Shown piece after piece: positions 22,083 through 22,378 of a stretch of 22,378 nt of DNA. The notes under the pieces were generated by a model. That model ran no database searches. It had not been told where the DNA came from and was given only the letters and a program-made list of their open reading frames with translations. The stretch is from the NCBI GenBank assembly GCA_007570905.1, contig RKSI01000027.1, positions 1 to 22,378 on the forward strand, given 5' to 3'. Origin of the DNA: Gammaproteobacteria bacterium (lineage in GTDB: Bacteria > Pseudomonadota > Gammaproteobacteria > Poriferisulfidales > Oxydemutatoraceae). Position 1 is the first letter of the stretch, and each line of letters begins with the position of its first letter. Both the position numbers and the translations under genes were made by a program.

Positions 22083-22378
22083 GGTCTCGCCACTATTCTG
22101 ATGTCTTTTCCCGTCATGCGGATGTCCTCGTAGTTGAATTCCCTGCGCCGGTCCATACTTTCAATGATATCGCCGAATTGTGCAAGCCCCCTGCCGGCGT
22201 CGCCCAGCAGATGCGGCGCCAGATAGAGCAGCAATTCGTCGCACAGGCCGGCCTCAATCAGCGCGCCGCCAAGGCCGGCGCCGCTTTCCACCTGCACTTC
22301 GTTGATCTCGAAACGCACGGCCAGCGTCTCCAGCAACGCCGCCAGCGGCACGCGGCGCGCGCCGTCAAAGCCCAGCAC
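22070..22378 (-). CDS. ribD: riboflavin biosynthesis protein RibD, C-terminal reductase part (5' end outside window)
   Basis: The frame is open to the right edge, so this is the last 100 or so residues of a longer protein; the GTG at the edge is probably an internal valine. The segment LAALLETLAVRFEINEVQVESG, followed by GALIEAGLCDELLLYLAPHLLGDAGRGL, is the end of the RibD reductase domain, which reduces the ribosylamino-pyrimidinone in riboflavin synthesis. The N-terminal deaminase domain would lie outside. Its 3' end overlaps the BPH-type gene by 13 bases, which ties that gene to the rib operon. Confidence 0.9.
   Translation of the reverse strand: MLGFDGARRVPLAALLETLAVRFEINEVQVESGAGLGGALIEAGLCDELLLYLAPHLLGDAGRGLAQFGDIIESMDRRREFNYEDIRMTGKDIRIVARPCPR

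Overview
The window reads as a GC-rich chromosome segment of a gammaproteobacterium-like, Gram-negative bacterium. The evidence is lipid A synthesis (lpxB), the ftsB-ispD-ispF order, glutaminyl-tRNA synthetase, a YceI/cytochrome b561 pair and nagZ. A BPH-type proteasome homologue and alanine/glycine-rich inserts in conserved enzymes do not fit a standard enteric genome, so I would not name a genus. The genes are very tightly packed, mostly with ATGA/TGATG overlaps.

Positions 1-4910 form an accessory defence-like island that is visibly richer in A+T than the rest. It holds the 3' end of a Fic-family gene and, convergent with it, a three-gene minus-strand operon. That operon encodes a small ubiquitin-like protein, a 107-residue middle protein that may be E2-like, and a JAMM peptidase fused to an E1-like adenylating domain. 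A divergent control region with a strong minus-strand promoter and a 17-bp palindrome follows. Next come an XRE regulator/ImmA-type metalloprotease pair and a type II restriction-modification pair whose nuclease is clearly of the EcoRI family.

Positions 5000-13121 are core genome. lpxB is convergent with a minus-strand operon birA-coaX-nagZ-mscS. Divergent from birA runs yceI-cytochrome b561-glnS. Positions 13286-16221 are less conserved: a secreted or lipoprotein amidohydrolase, a short membrane protein resembling an SPFH/band-7 tail, a 487-base gap with a promoter and an inverted repeat, and a coiled-coil membrane protein with four 33-bp repeats followed by two terminators.

Positions 16397-22378 are one long minus-strand run: ribD (partial), BPH proteasome homologue, ribE, ftsB, ispD, ispF, dinG, tsaB, tRNA-Thr(UGU). 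It joins riboflavin synthesis, the MEP isoprenoid pathway, cell division and t6A tRNA modification. Between dinG and tsaB a 71-bp segment carrying a start codon occurs three times, giving two short ORFs chained stop-to-start into tsaB.

The strongest leads are the ubiquitin-like cassette with its divergent regulator, the dinG-tsaB mini-ORF chain, the EcoRI-like system with an atypical methyltransferase, and the serine-started proteasome homologue.
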